A DNA stretch of 64,000 nucleotides from VXYL01 sp965243095. GTDB lineage: Bacteria; Pseudomonadota; Gammaproteobacteria; Pseudomonadales; Azotimanducaceae. Of the stretch, positions 46,308 through 55,384 are shown in pieces. The notes beneath the pieces were generated by a model. That model saw only the letters and a list, made by a program, of their open reading frames with translations. It was not told the DNA's origin and did no database searches. A program made the position numbers and the translations under genes. The DNA lies in contig OZ251530.1 of the NCBI GenBank assembly GCA_965243095.1, forward strand, positions 1,054,001 through 1,118,000. The letters run 5' to 3'. The number at the start of each line of letters is the position of its first letter. Within the stretch, counting starts at the first letter, position 1.

Positions 46308-46943
46308 TTACACGTCTACGCCGCAGAGGGCGAGGAAGGTTTTCTTCTGCTGCTCCGTCATGCGCTCGAACACGGGAACGCCGAGCTCGGTGGTGGGCAG
46401 ATCCGCGTACTCCGGCGACGGTGCCTGCAAACTGGCGGCGATGTTGTGCAGCCCGCCGCCCTCCTCAGCACCCTTGCCCAGCGCAGCGCCGACCGCCGGC
46501 GGCCAAACCGCCTTGCGCGGACCGCCCAAGCTCAAGGGATCGGGACGGCCGACGTGCGCTTCGATGGCGGCGTACATCACCTTTTCCTCCGCCGAGCGCT
46601 GCCGTTGGCCCTCGCGGCCGTACTTGGCGCGCGACTGGTTGCAGATCGCCGCCCAGGGAATCTTCACATGGAAGCCCGGCAACGCCAGGCACTCGGCCGG
46701 CGCCCCGTCGCCGCCGGTCACCTTGCCGTCTTTGACCATCATGTAGTAGGCGGCCTGCTCGCGCCCATCGCCGAGCAGCCGCGCCGGCGGGTGGGAGTAG
46801 ATCTCGCTGAACCCCCACGCGGTGTCGGCCGGCAGGTCCCCGTCCTCCAACATCCGCACCCCGTACACGGCGCAGGCTTCGCACCACTCCCTGGAACCGA
46901 ACTCGCCTACCGGCGTAAGCGCACTCACATCAATCGTGGACAA
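46308..46943 (-). CDS. Hypothetical protein, operon partner of the ThDP enzyme
   Basis: 211-aa soluble protein I do not recognise. Visible features: MSTIDVSALTPVGEFGSREW (start), CEACAVYGVRMLEDGDLPAD, EIYSHPPARLLGDGREQAAY, and FHVKIPWAAICNQSRAKYGR, with a C-terminal GLGVPVFERMTEQQKKTFLA-like helix. The strand-rich central part resembles a lipid-binding or small-ligand fold. Located directly upstream of the ThDP enzyme and probably modulates it or supplies its substrate. Confidence 0.6.
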   Translation of the reverse strand: MSTIDVSALTPVGEFGSREWCEACAVYGVRMLEDGDLPADTAWGFSEIYSHPPARLLGDGREQAAYYMMVKDGKVTGGDGAPAECLALPGFHVKIPWAAICNQSRAKYGREGQRQRSAEEKVMYAAIEAHVGRPDPLSLGGPRKAVWPPAVGAALGKGAEEGGGLHNIAASLQAPSPEYADLPTTELGVPVFERMTEQQKKTFLALCGVDV

Positions 46944-47022
46944 AACGAACCCCCTAGTCGGTCAACATCCAGCGCAAGCGTAAGGACTGCGGCGCCTTCC
47001 CGTCAAGTGGCTCGCCAGTGCC

Positions 47023-48623
47023 TGTCAACGCAAAGTAGAAATGTCCCCTTTTGTGCAAAGTAGAAATGTCCCCTTCTCTTAGCCTCGGAACCGCCCGCCG
47101 GCGCCGCGCGAGGCGGTTCGCCCGGTCAGGCCGAGTAGCGTTTTCCACGGTCTTTCCACGGACGCGATCCCCCCGACCCCAAAAGCGGCGGTGGGAAGAC
47201 GGTGGAAAACGCGGAGCCCGTTCGAACCCGCCGCCGGCCTCACGCCGCCTCCCGCCCGGACGCCTTGAACGGCCGCCGCCAGGGATGGTCCGGCGCCGGC
47301 TTCCAGTCCGGCCGCGCCGCCTGCGCCGCCTTGGCCGCGTCCACCCGCTCGCGGACGTCCTTCTCGTCCGCCACCGGAACCGCCGCCTCGCCCTCCGCCA
47401 GCACGCGGAACGTCAGCCGCCGGCCGCCGAGCAGCACCGCCACCGAGCCGTCGTGGCCCTTGCACACCGTCACCGCCGCGCCGCGAAGCCGGTACCCCTT
47501 CCCCTCGCCCGTCAGCTGGTGCTCGCGCCGCTCGAACCGGAACGTCAGGTTCCTCGACAGCTTGCGGACGTGGTGCTCGCAGAGGATCAACGCCAGCTCG
47601 TCCGCGTCGTGGAGCACCGGCCGGTGCGCGTCCTCCGCCTCCCGCGGCGCCACCGCGAAGCGCCGGTTGTGCTCCGCCATGAACTCCGGCAGGTACGCGT
47701 TCGCCGCCTCCATGCCGTCGACGCCGCGCAGCCGCAGCTCCTTCACCAGCCGGTCCTGCAGCGTCAGGTTCGCCCGCTCCACCCGCCCCTTCGCCTGCGG
47801 CGTGCCGGCGTGGATCGGCTCGATGTCCAGCGTCAGCAGCGCCCGCGTGAACTGCGTCGGCGCGTCCCCGCCGTCCTTCCGGTTCACGCGGAACACGCTG
47901 TAGCGGTCCGAGTACAGCGCCACCGGCCGGCCGTGCGCCGCGAGGTGCCCGCGCAGCGTCTCCATGTACGCCTCCGTCGTCTCCCCCGCCACGAACCGCA
48001 GCGCCAGCAGCCGGCTCGTGGCGTCGTCGATGAACACGATCAAGGTGCAACGCGGCCCGCGCCCCTCGAACCAGTCGCGCGGCGAACCGTCCACCTGCAC
48101 CAGCTCGCCCACCCGCGCCCGGCGCGGGCGGCTCTGATGGACGCGCGCCTTCCGGCGGCCCTTCGGCCGCCACAGCCCCTCCTCCGCCATCCACTTCCGC
48201 AGCGTCTCCCGCGACAGCGCCAAACCGTGCCTCTCCAGCAGCTTCTCCGCCGCGAACTTCGGCCCGAAGTCCGGGTAGCGCTCCCGAACCAGCGACAGCG
48301 CCTCGAGCCGCACCTCTTCCCCGAACGCCCGGTTCGACGGCGCCCCGCGCCGCGCCGACGCCATCCCGGCCGCCCCTTGCGCCCGGTACCGCTTCGCCAG
48401 CCGCTTCACCTGCCGCACACCCAGCCCCAGCCGCGCCGCCGCCTCGCGCTGCGTCAGCCGCTTTTCCACCACCGCCATGATCACCGCCGCGCGATCCGCT
48501 TCCCCCACCGTCATCGTCCCCTTCAACTTCCGCCTCCCCGCATCCGCGAAAAGGCGTCACTCTAAAGTCCAAAGGGGACATCTCTAACTTGCACAAAGGG
48601 GACATTACCGTCTTGCGCTAACA
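47023..48623 (-). mobile_element. ISNCY (IS1202-like) insertion sequence with 16-bp target duplication
   Basis: 1601 bp, ends TGTCAACGCAA... and ...TTGCGCTAACA, imperfect inverted repeats that contain internal copies of ATGTCCCCTT. Target duplication GTGGCTCGCCAGTGCC at 47007-47022 and 48624-48639. One transposase gene on the minus strand. Both ends and the duplication are intact, so insertion is recent. Confidence 0.85.
47240..48526 (-). CDS. ISNCY-type DDE transposase
   Basis: 428 aa. N-terminal helix-turn-helix (KRLTQREAAARLGLGVRQVK, residues ~22-41), then the DDE catalytic core: Asp in VQVDGSPRDWFEGRGP, Asp in VALYSDRYSVFRVN, Glu in KGRVERANLTLQDRL. The start ATG at 48526 fits the family. 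The gene is open for its whole length and shows no frameshift. Confidence 0.88.
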   Translation of the reverse strand: MKGTMTVGEADRAAVIMAVVEKRLTQREAAARLGLGVRQVKRLAKRYRAQGAAGMASARRGAPSNRAFGEEVRLEALSLVRERYPDFGPKFAAEKLLERHGLALSRETLRKWMAEEGLWRPKGRRKARVHQSRPRRARVGELVQVDGSPRDWFEGRGPRCTLIVFIDDATSRLLALRFVAGETTEAYMETLRGHLAAHGRPVALYSDRYSVFRVNRKDGGDAPTQFTRALLTLDIEPIHAGTPQAKGRVERANLTLQDRLVKELRLRGVDGMEAANAYLPEFMAEHNRRFAVAPREAEDAHRPVLHDADELALILCEHHVRKLSRNLTFRFERREHQLTGEGKGYRLRGAAVTVCKGHDGSVAVLLGGRRLTFRVLAEGEAAVPVADEKDVRERVDAAKAAQAARPDWKPAPDHPWRRPFKASGREAA

Positions 48624-48675
48624 GTGGCTCGCCAGTGCCAGGTGCGGCGGCGTCTGCCCAACGTGGAATCCGGCG

Positions 48676-48681
48676 TATAGT
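48676..48681 (+). promoter_or_regulatory. -10-like TATAGT, 6 nt before the DUF418 gene ATG
   Basis: TATAGT-gcgccg-ATG, no Shine-Dalgarno. Same leaderless-type layout as at 14585, 17755 and 26047. Confidence 0.5.
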
Positions 48682-48687
48682 GCGCCG

Positions 48688-49968
48688 ATGCCAAAGCTCG
48701 CGCCGGTCGCGCCTGGGGAGCGCGTCGAGACCATCGACGTGTTGCGCGGGTTCGCGCTGCAAGGCATCCTGTTGTTGAACATTCTCGGCTTCGGGCTGCC
48801 GTTTCGCGCCTACATGGACCCGACCGTGGACGGTGCCACGGCGGGGTTGGATTTCGGCGTCTATTTCACCGTGGATCTGCTGGCGGAAGGCACCATGCGG
48901 GCGTTGTTCTCGATGTTGTTCGGCGCCGGCGTGGTCATTCTCTCGGGCGGCGCGACGCCGAAGCCGGCGGGCATCTACTACCGCCGCCAACTGCTGCTGT
49001 TGGCGTTCGGGCTGTTCGACGCGTTCGTGTTGCTGTGGACCGGGGACATCCTGGTGCTCTACGCCTTGGCCGGGATGGTGCTGTACTGGGTGCGGAACTG
49101 GTCGCCCAAGCGTCTCTTCGTGCTGGCGGGGGTGTTGTTCACCTACTTGCTGGTGTTCTACGCGGTGATGTTTCTGGCGCTTACGGTGCTGCCGGAGATG
49201 GCGGCGGCGGCGCAGGCGCGCATCGATGCCGGAGCGGCGGCCGCGAGCGACCGGGCGCTCATCGCCGAGTGGGCGGATCTGGAGGCGCAGTTTCGTCCCC
49301 CGCCGGAGGTGTTGGCGCGGGAGGCGTTGAAGTTCCAAGGCAGCTACGGCGAAGCGTTCCTCGCCAATGCCGTGGACGTGTTGACGCTGTGGGCCGCCGC
49401 GTACCCGCTGTTCCTCTATTGGGACGCCCTCGCCTGCATGGTGCTGGGCATGGCGCTGTACAAGACCGGCGTTTTGACCGGCAGCCGCAGTACACGGTTC
49501 TACGTCGTGTTGGCGGCGGTGGGGTTCTCGGTGGGGCTTGCGGTGAACGGCTTCGAGCTCGCCATGAAGACCGGCAGCGGCTTCGCGCTGAGCTGGGTGT
49601 CGGGCGCCTCGGTGGTCACCTACGACATCGGGCGGGTGGCGATGGCGCTTGGGTTTCTTTCGCTGGTGGCGCTGGGGTGCGCGCGCGGCTGGTGGGCGTC
49701 GGCGCGGCGGGTGCTGGCCGCGGTGGGGCGCATGGCGCTTACCAACTATCTGCTGCAAAGCGTGTTCGGGTTGCTGATCTTCCACGCCGTGGGGCTTGGC
49801 TTGTGGAACACGTTGCCGCGCCATCAGCTCTATCTGGTGGTGTTGGCGGAGTGGGTGGCCGTGGCGGTGTTCAGCGTCTGGTGGTTGCGGCGCTTCCGGT
49901 TCGGGCCGATGGAGTGGCTGTGGCGGGCGCTCACCTACGGCAGCTTGCCGCCGATGCGGTCGTCGTAG
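48688..49968 (+). CDS. DUF418 family membrane protein (YeiB-like)
   Basis: 426 aa, about ten membrane helices. Typical DUF418 start: RVETIDVLRGFALQGILLLN (Asp-Arg-Gly), then LFSMLFGAGVVI and LYALAGMVLYWVRN; C-terminal ALTNYLLQSVFGLLIFHAVG and FGPMEWLWRALTYG. Function uncertain; the family is related to acyltransferase-3-like membrane proteins. Begins 65 bp after the ISNCY element. Confidence 0.88.
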   Translation: MPKLAPVAPGERVETIDVLRGFALQGILLLNILGFGLPFRAYMDPTVDGATAGLDFGVYFTVDLLAEGTMRALFSMLFGAGVVILSGGATPKPAGIYYRRQLLLLAFGLFDAFVLLWTGDILVLYALAGMVLYWVRNWSPKRLFVLAGVLFTYLLVFYAVMFLALTVLPEMAAAAQARIDAGAAAASDRALIAEWADLEAQFRPPPEVLAREALKFQGSYGEAFLANAVDVLTLWAAAYPLFLYWDALACMVLGMALYKTGVLTGSRSTRFYVVLAAVGFSVGLAVNGFELAMKTGSGFALSWVSGASVVTYDIGRVAMALGFLSLVALGCARGWWASARRVLAAVGRMALTNYLLQSVFGLLIFHAVGLGLWNTLPRHQLYLVVLAEWVAVAVFSVWWLRRFRFGPMEWLWRALTYGSLPPMRSS

Positions 49969-49972
49969 CCGG

Positions 49973-50827
49973 GTGGAACTTGCGCCGCGCGCCGGCCGCG
50001 CGCTCGACTTCGCGTATTGGGAGTGGGGCGGCCCGGGCGGCCCGCCGGTGCTGCTGGCCCACGCGACGGGTTTCCACGCCCGGTGCTGGGACGTGGTGTG
50101 CCGCTTGCTTGGGCGCGAGACGCGGGCGATCGCGGTGGACATGCGCGGGCATGGCGACTCCACCAAGGAAGGGCCGTTTAGTTGGGAGCGGTTCGGGACG
50201 GATCTCGCGGCCTTCTCCGAGGCGTTGGATCTGCGTGGCGCCATCGGCGTTGGCCACTCGATGGGCGGTCACTCGGTGATCCAGGCCGCCGGGCGGCATC
50301 CGCAGCGGTTCGCCAAGTTGCTGCTGGTGGATCCGGTGGTGTTCAGCCCGGCGCAATGCGCGGCGTGGTCGGCCGGCTTCGCCCGCGCCGAACAGCATCC
50401 GGTGGCGCGGCGGCGCAACGCTTGGCGATCGCCAGAGGAGATGTTCGAGCGTTTCGCAGGCCGCGACCCGTTCCGGCTGTGGCGACCGGAAGTGCTGATG
50501 GACTACTGCCGCCACGGGCTGCGGGCGGTGGAGGATGGATTCGTGCTCGCCTGCCCGCCGCTGGTGGAGGCGAGCATCTACATGGGCAGCGGCAGCCACG
50601 ACCTCGGCGAGGTCATCGCCACGCTGCCGCATCCGGTGGTGGTGCTGCGGGCGCGGTTTGGCAAGCGGCAGCCGGGGGTGTTGGACTTCACCGTGTCGCC
50701 GACGTGGCCGGAGTTGGCGGCGGCGTTTCCCGATGGACGCGACGTGTATCTGCCGGAGCTGACGCACTTCATCCCGATGCAGCGACCGGACTTGGTGGCC
50801 GCGCACATCCGCGATCTGCTGGCTTGA
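49973..50827 (+). CDS. Alpha/beta hydrolase
   Basis: 284 aa; start GTG 49973 (VELAPRAGRALDFAYWEWGG), 4 bp after the DUF418 stop. Alpha/beta hydrolase fold: HATGFHARCWDVVCRLL, nucleophile elbow GVGHSMGGHSVIQAAG (Ser), acid probably Asp in the PVVVLRARFGKRQPG...region, and His in ELTHFIPMQRP. Related to epoxide hydrolases/esterases; substrate unknown. Confidence 0.85.
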   Translation: MELAPRAGRALDFAYWEWGGPGGPPVLLAHATGFHARCWDVVCRLLGRETRAIAVDMRGHGDSTKEGPFSWERFGTDLAAFSEALDLRGAIGVGHSMGGHSVIQAAGRHPQRFAKLLLVDPVVFSPAQCAAWSAGFARAEQHPVARRRNAWRSPEEMFERFAGRDPFRLWRPEVLMDYCRHGLRAVEDGFVLACPPLVEASIYMGSGSHDLGEVIATLPHPVVVLRARFGKRQPGVLDFTVSPTWPELAAAFPDGRDVYLPELTHFIPMQRPDLVAAHIRDLLA

Positions 50828-50863
50828 GCGCCGCGGGCGTGGCGGGCGCGTAGTGTTGCGCAT

Positions 50864-51823
50864 CTAGAAAACGGCTGCCGGGTTCAAGCGCCGCACCAAC
50901 CCGGCAAGCATTCCGGTGAGCGGCATTTCCACGTCCAGTTCCTCGGCGCGGCGCAGCGGGCGCTCGAACATCGCCTCCACCTCCAACGGGCGCTGGCGCA
51001 CAAACTCCACGCCGGCTGGGGGAATGTACTTCTCCGTCGTGCCCATCAGCCGCATGGCGCGCTCGCAGGCTTCCGCGGCGTCGGCGAGCGGAGGCAGGCC
51101 GAGCGCCGCCAGATCGGCGTTTGCGAGCTCGGCGATCTCGTCCATGACCCGGCGGGCGAAGTCGCGCAGCGCCGGGGTTTCCAGGATGTAGTCGCTGTTG
51201 GCGCCGCCGGCGGCCACGGAGAGGCCGTTGAAGGGCACGTCCCAGAGCATCTTGTTCCAGCGCGCCCGCACCAAGCAGTCCGTTGGCCGCGCCGCCACGA
51301 CGGTGTCGTCCCACAGCGCCACGGCGTCGCGCACGGCGTCTTCGTCGTCGCCGTGGTGGCCGATCTCCAACGCGCCGAACTCGCGGTGCATGATGCGCCC
51401 CGGCCGCGGCAGCCCCACGCCGATGAAGCCGAGGCCGCCGAAGATCCCGTAGCGGCGCAGCATCTCGGCCATCTCTGCCTCGATGCCGATGCCGTCGACG
51501 ATGGCGAGTACGCGCGTGTCCGCGCCGATCATGGGCGTGGCGAGGGCGGCGGTTTGGTCGAGATCGCAGGATTTCAACGTGACCAGCAGCCAATCCGCCT
51601 CGCCATCGGCGCCCAGTTCCTCGGCGCTGTCGCTCACGGTGGGCGTCGGCAGGTGCAGGTCTCCCAAGTGGCTGGTGAGGTGGAAGCCGTCGCGCCGCAC
51701 CGCATCCACGTCGCCGTGGAGCAGAAACCGCACGTCGTGCCCGGCCTCCGCCAAGCGGGCGCCGTAGTAGCAGCCGACGGCGCCGGCGCCGACTACCGCG
51801 ATGGTGGTTTGCTCGCTCGCCAT
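50864..51823 (-). CDS. 2-dehydropantoate 2-reductase-like protein (ApbA/PanE family)
   Basis: 319 aa. N-terminal Rossmann motif TTIAVVGAGAVGCYYGARLA (NADP binding), C-terminal helical domain with ARWNKMLWDVPFNGLSVAAG (family Lys/Asn). The start ATG at 51823 was chosen because the preceding 23 codons lack the Rossmann start. It could reduce ketopantoate or another 2-oxo acid; a paralogue function is likely, since panE is not an essential marker here. Confidence 0.85.
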   Translation of the reverse strand: MASEQTTIAVVGAGAVGCYYGARLAEAGHDVRFLLHGDVDAVRRDGFHLTSHLGDLHLPTPTVSDSAEELGADGEADWLLVTLKSCDLDQTAALATPMIGADTRVLAIVDGIGIEAEMAEMLRRYGIFGGLGFIGVGLPRPGRIMHREFGALEIGHHGDDEDAVRDAVALWDDTVVAARPTDCLVRARWNKMLWDVPFNGLSVAAGGANSDYILETPALRDFARRVMDEIAELANADLAALGLPPLADAAEACERAMRLMGTTEKYIPPAGVEFVRQRPLEVEAMFERPLRRAEELDVEMPLTGMLAGLVRRLNPAAVF

Positions 51824-51984
51824 GATCGTGTGGTGGAACCTGTTGGCCTGCTGGGAGGGTGCAATTGCGCCGTTTGCGGCGTGAGATGTCAAGCCCTGTC
51901 GAACGCCGCCAGCGCGGCAACAGGGGCGGACGCGCCGAAACCGTGTGCTATGGTGGCCGCCACTGTCGCTTCACGGAGAACGCC

Positions 51985-53301
51985 ATGCCCATCACGCAAC
52001 CGCGCCGATTTCTTGCCCTCTTGCTGCTGGTCGCGTGTACCGCGCCCGGTGCTTTCGCCGCGAAGCACAGCGCCGCGAACGAGAGCCGCGACTTGGCGAA
52101 GGCCGAGCCGACCGCGGTGGGGTTGCGCGCCGAGGGCATGGAGGCGCTCAGCGCCGCGATGGGCAAGCTGGTGGCGGATGGCGAACTGGCCGGCGTGGTG
52201 ACGGCGGTGGCGCGGCGCGGGAAGCTCGCCCACTTCGAGGTAATCGGCAAGCAGGACATCGAAAGCGACACGCCGCTGGCGGAGGACAGCATCTTTCGCA
52301 TCCATTCGATGTCCAAGCCCATCACCGGCGTGGCGCTGATGACGTTCTTCGACGAGGGCCGTTTCACCTTGGACGATCCGGTGAGCAAGTTCCTGCCGGA
52401 ACTGAAAGGGTTGAAAGTGGCCGCGGGCGAGAAGGACGGCGAGTTGCTGCTCGAAGATGCGGATCACGAAATGACGATCCGCGAGCTCGTCAGCCACACC
52501 GCCGGATTGACCTACGGCTTCTTCTCGCAGACGCCGGTGGATCAGCTCTACCGCCAAGCGAACATTCTCGACCCCAACTCCACCCTCGCGGACATGGTGG
52601 GCAAGTTGGCGAAGATTCCGCTCTGGGCGCAGCCGGGCGCCAAGTGGCAATACAGCGTCGCGGTGGACGTGCAAGGCCGCCTCGTGGAAGTGCTGGCCGG
52701 CAAGCCGTTCGACCAAGTGCTGCGCGAACGGGTGTTCGAGCCGCTCGGCATGAACGACACGGCGTTTTTCGTGCCGAAGGAGAAAGCGGGCCGCTTGGCG
52801 ACCCTCTATCGCCAAGCCGGCGGCCGCCTCGCCGCCATGCCCCCGGACCAGCCCTTTCAAGCGCCGAAGCTGTTCTCCGGCGGCGGCGGGCTGTTTTCCA
52901 CGGCCATGGACTATCTGCGCTTTTGCCAAATGCTGCTGAACGGCGGCGAGTTGGCCGGCCAGCGCGTGTTGAAGCCGGAAACCGTGCGCCTCATGCACAC
53001 CAACCAACTGCCGGAAGGCGTGCCGTTCATCAGCCCCGCGATTGGTGCGCCCGGCAACACCTTCGGCATCGACTTCGCCATCGTCGCCGAGCCAGATGGC
53101 CGGATGAACCACCCGCGCGCCAAGGGCGAATACTGGTGGTACGGCATCGGCGGCACTTGGTTCGGCGTTCACCCGGGAGAGGATCTCGCCATCGTCGGCA
53201 TGATTCAGAACATGATGGGCCCGGGCGGCCGCAAGGCGCGTCTGCAAAGCAAGCGCTTGGTGTACGCGGCGCTGGCGGACGAAGCGCCGCAGACGCCGTA
53301 G
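51985..53301 (+). CDS. Serine hydrolase of the beta-lactamase family (class C-like/esterase EstB type)
   Basis: 438 aa with a signal peptide (MPITQPRRFLALLLLVACTA...GAFA). Catalytic SxxK in RIHSMSKPITGVALMTFFDE; second motif YSV in KWQYSVAVDVQGRLVEVL (Tyr general base; Asn replaced). C-terminal YWWYGIGGTWFGVHPGEDLA. Common in esterases and D-aminopeptidases as well as AmpC-like enzymes, so an antibiotic-resistance role should not be assumed. Downstream genes encode another hydrolase and a dioxygenase. Confidence 0.85.
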   Translation: MPITQPRRFLALLLLVACTAPGAFAAKHSAANESRDLAKAEPTAVGLRAEGMEALSAAMGKLVADGELAGVVTAVARRGKLAHFEVIGKQDIESDTPLAEDSIFRIHSMSKPITGVALMTFFDEGRFTLDDPVSKFLPELKGLKVAAGEKDGELLLEDADHEMTIRELVSHTAGLTYGFFSQTPVDQLYRQANILDPNSTLADMVGKLAKIPLWAQPGAKWQYSVAVDVQGRLVEVLAGKPFDQVLRERVFEPLGMNDTAFFVPKEKAGRLATLYRQAGGRLAAMPPDQPFQAPKLFSGGGGLFSTAMDYLRFCQMLLNGGELAGQRVLKPETVRLMHTNQLPEGVPFISPAIGAPGNTFGIDFAIVAEPDGRMNHPRAKGEYWWYGIGGTWFGVHPGEDLAIVGMIQNMMGPGGRKARLQSKRLVYAALADEAPQTP

Positions 53302-53319
53302 GCCGCGCTCCACGACCGC

Positions 53320-54195
53320 ATGGCCGAGCGCAAACCGGCGTCGCCCACTTCGCACAGCTACTTCTCGCAGCGGCTGCGCCTGCACTACTTGGATTGGGGC
53401 AACGACGCCGCTCCCAATCTGCTCTTGGTGCATGGCATCCACGACCACTGCCACTCGTGGGATTGGCTGGCGCAAGCGCTGTGCCGCCGCTTCCACGTGG
53501 TAGCGCCGGATCTGCGCGGCCACGGGGATTCGGAGTGGACGCGCGGCAGCCCCTACTCGTCGCTGGAGTATGTGCAGGACATCGCCCAGCTCGTGCGCCA
53601 GCGCGGGTTGGGGCCGGCGCATGTGGTGGCGCACTCGTTGGGCGGCACCATCGCCTCGCTGTTCGCCGGCGCCTTCCCCGAGGCGGTGGCGCGGCTGGTG
53701 CTGATCGAAGGCGTGGGGTTGTATCCACGCCCGGCCGCCACGCCGGACGAGCGGCTGCGGCAGTGGATCGACGCCAACCACGCGCTTTCGGCGCGCACGC
53801 CGCGCCGCTACGCCAGCGTGGAGGATGCGTACCAGCGCATGCAGCAAACCAATCCGCACCTTTCGCCGGGACAAGCGCGGCATCTGACGGCACACGGCAG
53901 CAATCAAAACGAGGACGGCACCTACACTTGGAAGTTCGACAACTACACGCGGGCGCCGCGGCCCTACGACATCCCGAACGAGGACATGACCGCGCTGTGG
54001 CAGCGCATCGCCTGCCCGGTGCTGATCCTCAACTCGCGCCACGGCTATCCGCACCGCATCGGCCAAGACGACACGCTGCGGCACTTTCGCAACGCCAAGC
54101 TGCAGGAGATCGACGCCGCGGGCCATTGGACGCATCACGATCAGCTCGACGCCACGTTGGCGGCGATAGAGGGATTTCTGCAACCCGCGGCTTGA
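53320..54195 (+). CDS. Alpha/beta hydrolase
   Basis: 291 aa: YFSQRLRLHYLDWGNDAAPN, oxyanion HGIHDHCHSWDWLAQAL, nucleophile HVVAHSLGGTIASLFAGAFP (Ser), and His in IDAAGHWTHHDQLDATL. The stop codon overlaps the ATG of the PhyH gene by one base (TGATG), so the two are coupled. Substrate not predictable. Confidence 0.88.
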   Translation: MAERKPASPTSHSYFSQRLRLHYLDWGNDAAPNLLLVHGIHDHCHSWDWLAQALCRRFHVVAPDLRGHGDSEWTRGSPYSSLEYVQDIAQLVRQRGLGPAHVVAHSLGGTIASLFAGAFPEAVARLVLIEGVGLYPRPAATPDERLRQWIDANHALSARTPRRYASVEDAYQRMQQTNPHLSPGQARHLTAHGSNQNEDGTYTWKFDNYTRAPRPYDIPNEDMTALWQRIACPVLILNSRHGYPHRIGQDDTLRHFRNAKLQEIDAAGHWTHHDQLDATLAAIEGFLQPAA

Positions 54196-55049
54196 TGCTC
54201 AACGCGAAGCAAATCGATACCTTCTGGAAAGAAGGTTATTTGGCGGTTGAGAACGTCCTGACCGCGGACGAGTTGGGGCACCTGCGGCGTGTCACGGACG
54301 AGTTCGTCGAAGCGTCGCGGAAGGTCGCCCGCAACGACGACACGTTCGACCTAGAGCCCGGACACAGCGCCGAATCGCCGAGTCTGCGGCGCATCAAACA
54401 TCCGCTGAACAAGCACCCGGTGTACGCCGATTTCGCCCGCCACGAACGCATCCTGAACATCGTGGAGTGCTTGCTCGGGCCCAATTTCCGCTTCCACAAC
54501 AACAAGATCAACATGAAGAACCCGGGCGACGGTTCCGCCGTGGAGTGGCACCAGGACTGGGCGTTCTATCCGCACACCAACGACGATTTGCTCGAAGTGG
54601 GCATCGCGCTCTCGGACATGACCGAGGAGAACGGAGCGCTGCTGGTCGTTCCCGGCAGCCACAAAGGCAAGACGTGGGATCACCATCAAGACGGCCGCTT
54701 CGTCGGCGGCATCACCGACCCCGCGTTCCGCCCGGACGGCGCCGTGCCGGTGACGGTGCAAGCCGGCGGCGTCACCCTGCACCATGTGCGGATGGCGCAC
54801 GGCTCCAGGCCCAATCGCTCCAACAAGCCGCGCCGCATGTTCTTCATCGGCTACTGCGCCGCCGATGCTTGGCCGCTCATTCCCACCGAGCCCTTCGCCG
54901 AATGGAACGCCCGCATCGTGCGTGGCGAGCCAACCCTGACGCCGCGCATGCGCGACCTGCCGGTGCGCCTCAGCCTGCCCCGGGTGGAAGGCGGCAGTAT
55001 CTACGAGCAACAGGAGAAGATGCGCAATCCGCTCTTGCGGCCGCGATAG
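54195..55049 (+). CDS. Phytanoyl-CoA dioxygenase (PhyH) family protein
   Basis: 284-aa Fe(II)/2-oxoglutarate-dependent oxygenase. Iron triad: His and Asp in AVEWHQDWAFYPHTND, distal His in VTLHHVRMAHGSRPNRSNKP; 2-oxoglutarate Arg in PRRMFFIGYC region. N-terminal MLNAKQIDTFWKEGYLAVEN is typical. Substrate unknown; such enzymes hydroxylate lipids, amino acids or secondary metabolites. Coupled to the upstream alpha/beta hydrolase. Confidence 0.88.
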   Translation: MLNAKQIDTFWKEGYLAVENVLTADELGHLRRVTDEFVEASRKVARNDDTFDLEPGHSAESPSLRRIKHPLNKHPVYADFARHERILNIVECLLGPNFRFHNNKINMKNPGDGSAVEWHQDWAFYPHTNDDLLEVGIALSDMTEENGALLVVPGSHKGKTWDHHQDGRFVGGITDPAFRPDGAVPVTVQAGGVTLHHVRMAHGSRPNRSNKPRRMFFIGYCAADAWPLIPTEPFAEWNARIVRGEPTLTPRMRDLPVRLSLPRVEGGSIYEQQEKMRNPLLRPR

Positions 55050-55062
55050 CCGTGGCAAGCCC

Positions 55063-55098
55063 GGGAGCGCAGGCGTCCCCGCCTGCACCTGGGCGAAA
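55063..55098. repeat. Partial, diverged REP-like palindrome
   Basis: GGGAGCGCAGGCGTCCCCGC followed by CTGCACC keeps the left arm in altered form and folds on itself (GCAGGCG/CGCCTGC). Between it and 55182 I see no gene. Confidence 0.55.
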
Positions 55099-55182
55099 CG
55101 CTTCCGGCCGCGCCCATCTCGTGCCGCAGCACACGCTGCTGGCGGTGGCAAGGCGTGATCACGGGTGCGGTAACCCGTGTTC

Positions 55183-55306
55183 TCTCGCACTAAGCGCCTG
55201 TATTTCTCGCACTAAGCGCTCGTATTTCTCGCACTAAGCGCCCGTATTTCTCGCACTAAGCACCTGTATTTCTCGCATTAAGGGCTTGTATTTCTCGCCA
55301 TAACGG
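55183..55306. repeat. Six tandem 22-bp repeats upstream of the DUF4143 gene
   Basis: Units start at 55183, 55205, 55227, 55249, 55271 and 55293. Each begins TCTCGCACTAAGCGCC and ends TGTATT; the last two copies are degenerate. The period is exactly 22 bp, about two helical turns, so the repeated face lines up along one side of the DNA, as in operator or iteron arrays. The array ends 79 bp before the ATG. Confidence 0.92.
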
Positions 55307-55384
55307 CTACAGTTGCGCGGCGTATTCGGCCTCTGGCGTTCGCCGAACACGCGGTTTGAGACCGCACAGCCACGGGAAGCCGCC

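Noticed and set aside
47079..48605. 508-aa Gly/Ala/Arg-rich protein antisense or offset to the transposase
   Set aside because: It is a GC-rich alternative frame of the transposase gene, with no motif and a biased composition.
51985..53301. Antibiotic-resistance beta-lactamase
   Set aside because: The SxxK and Tyr motifs fit many esterases and peptidases; nothing marks it as a true beta-lactamase.
55183..55306. CRISPR array
   Set aside because: The 22-bp units are contiguous with no unique spacers, and no cas genes are near.
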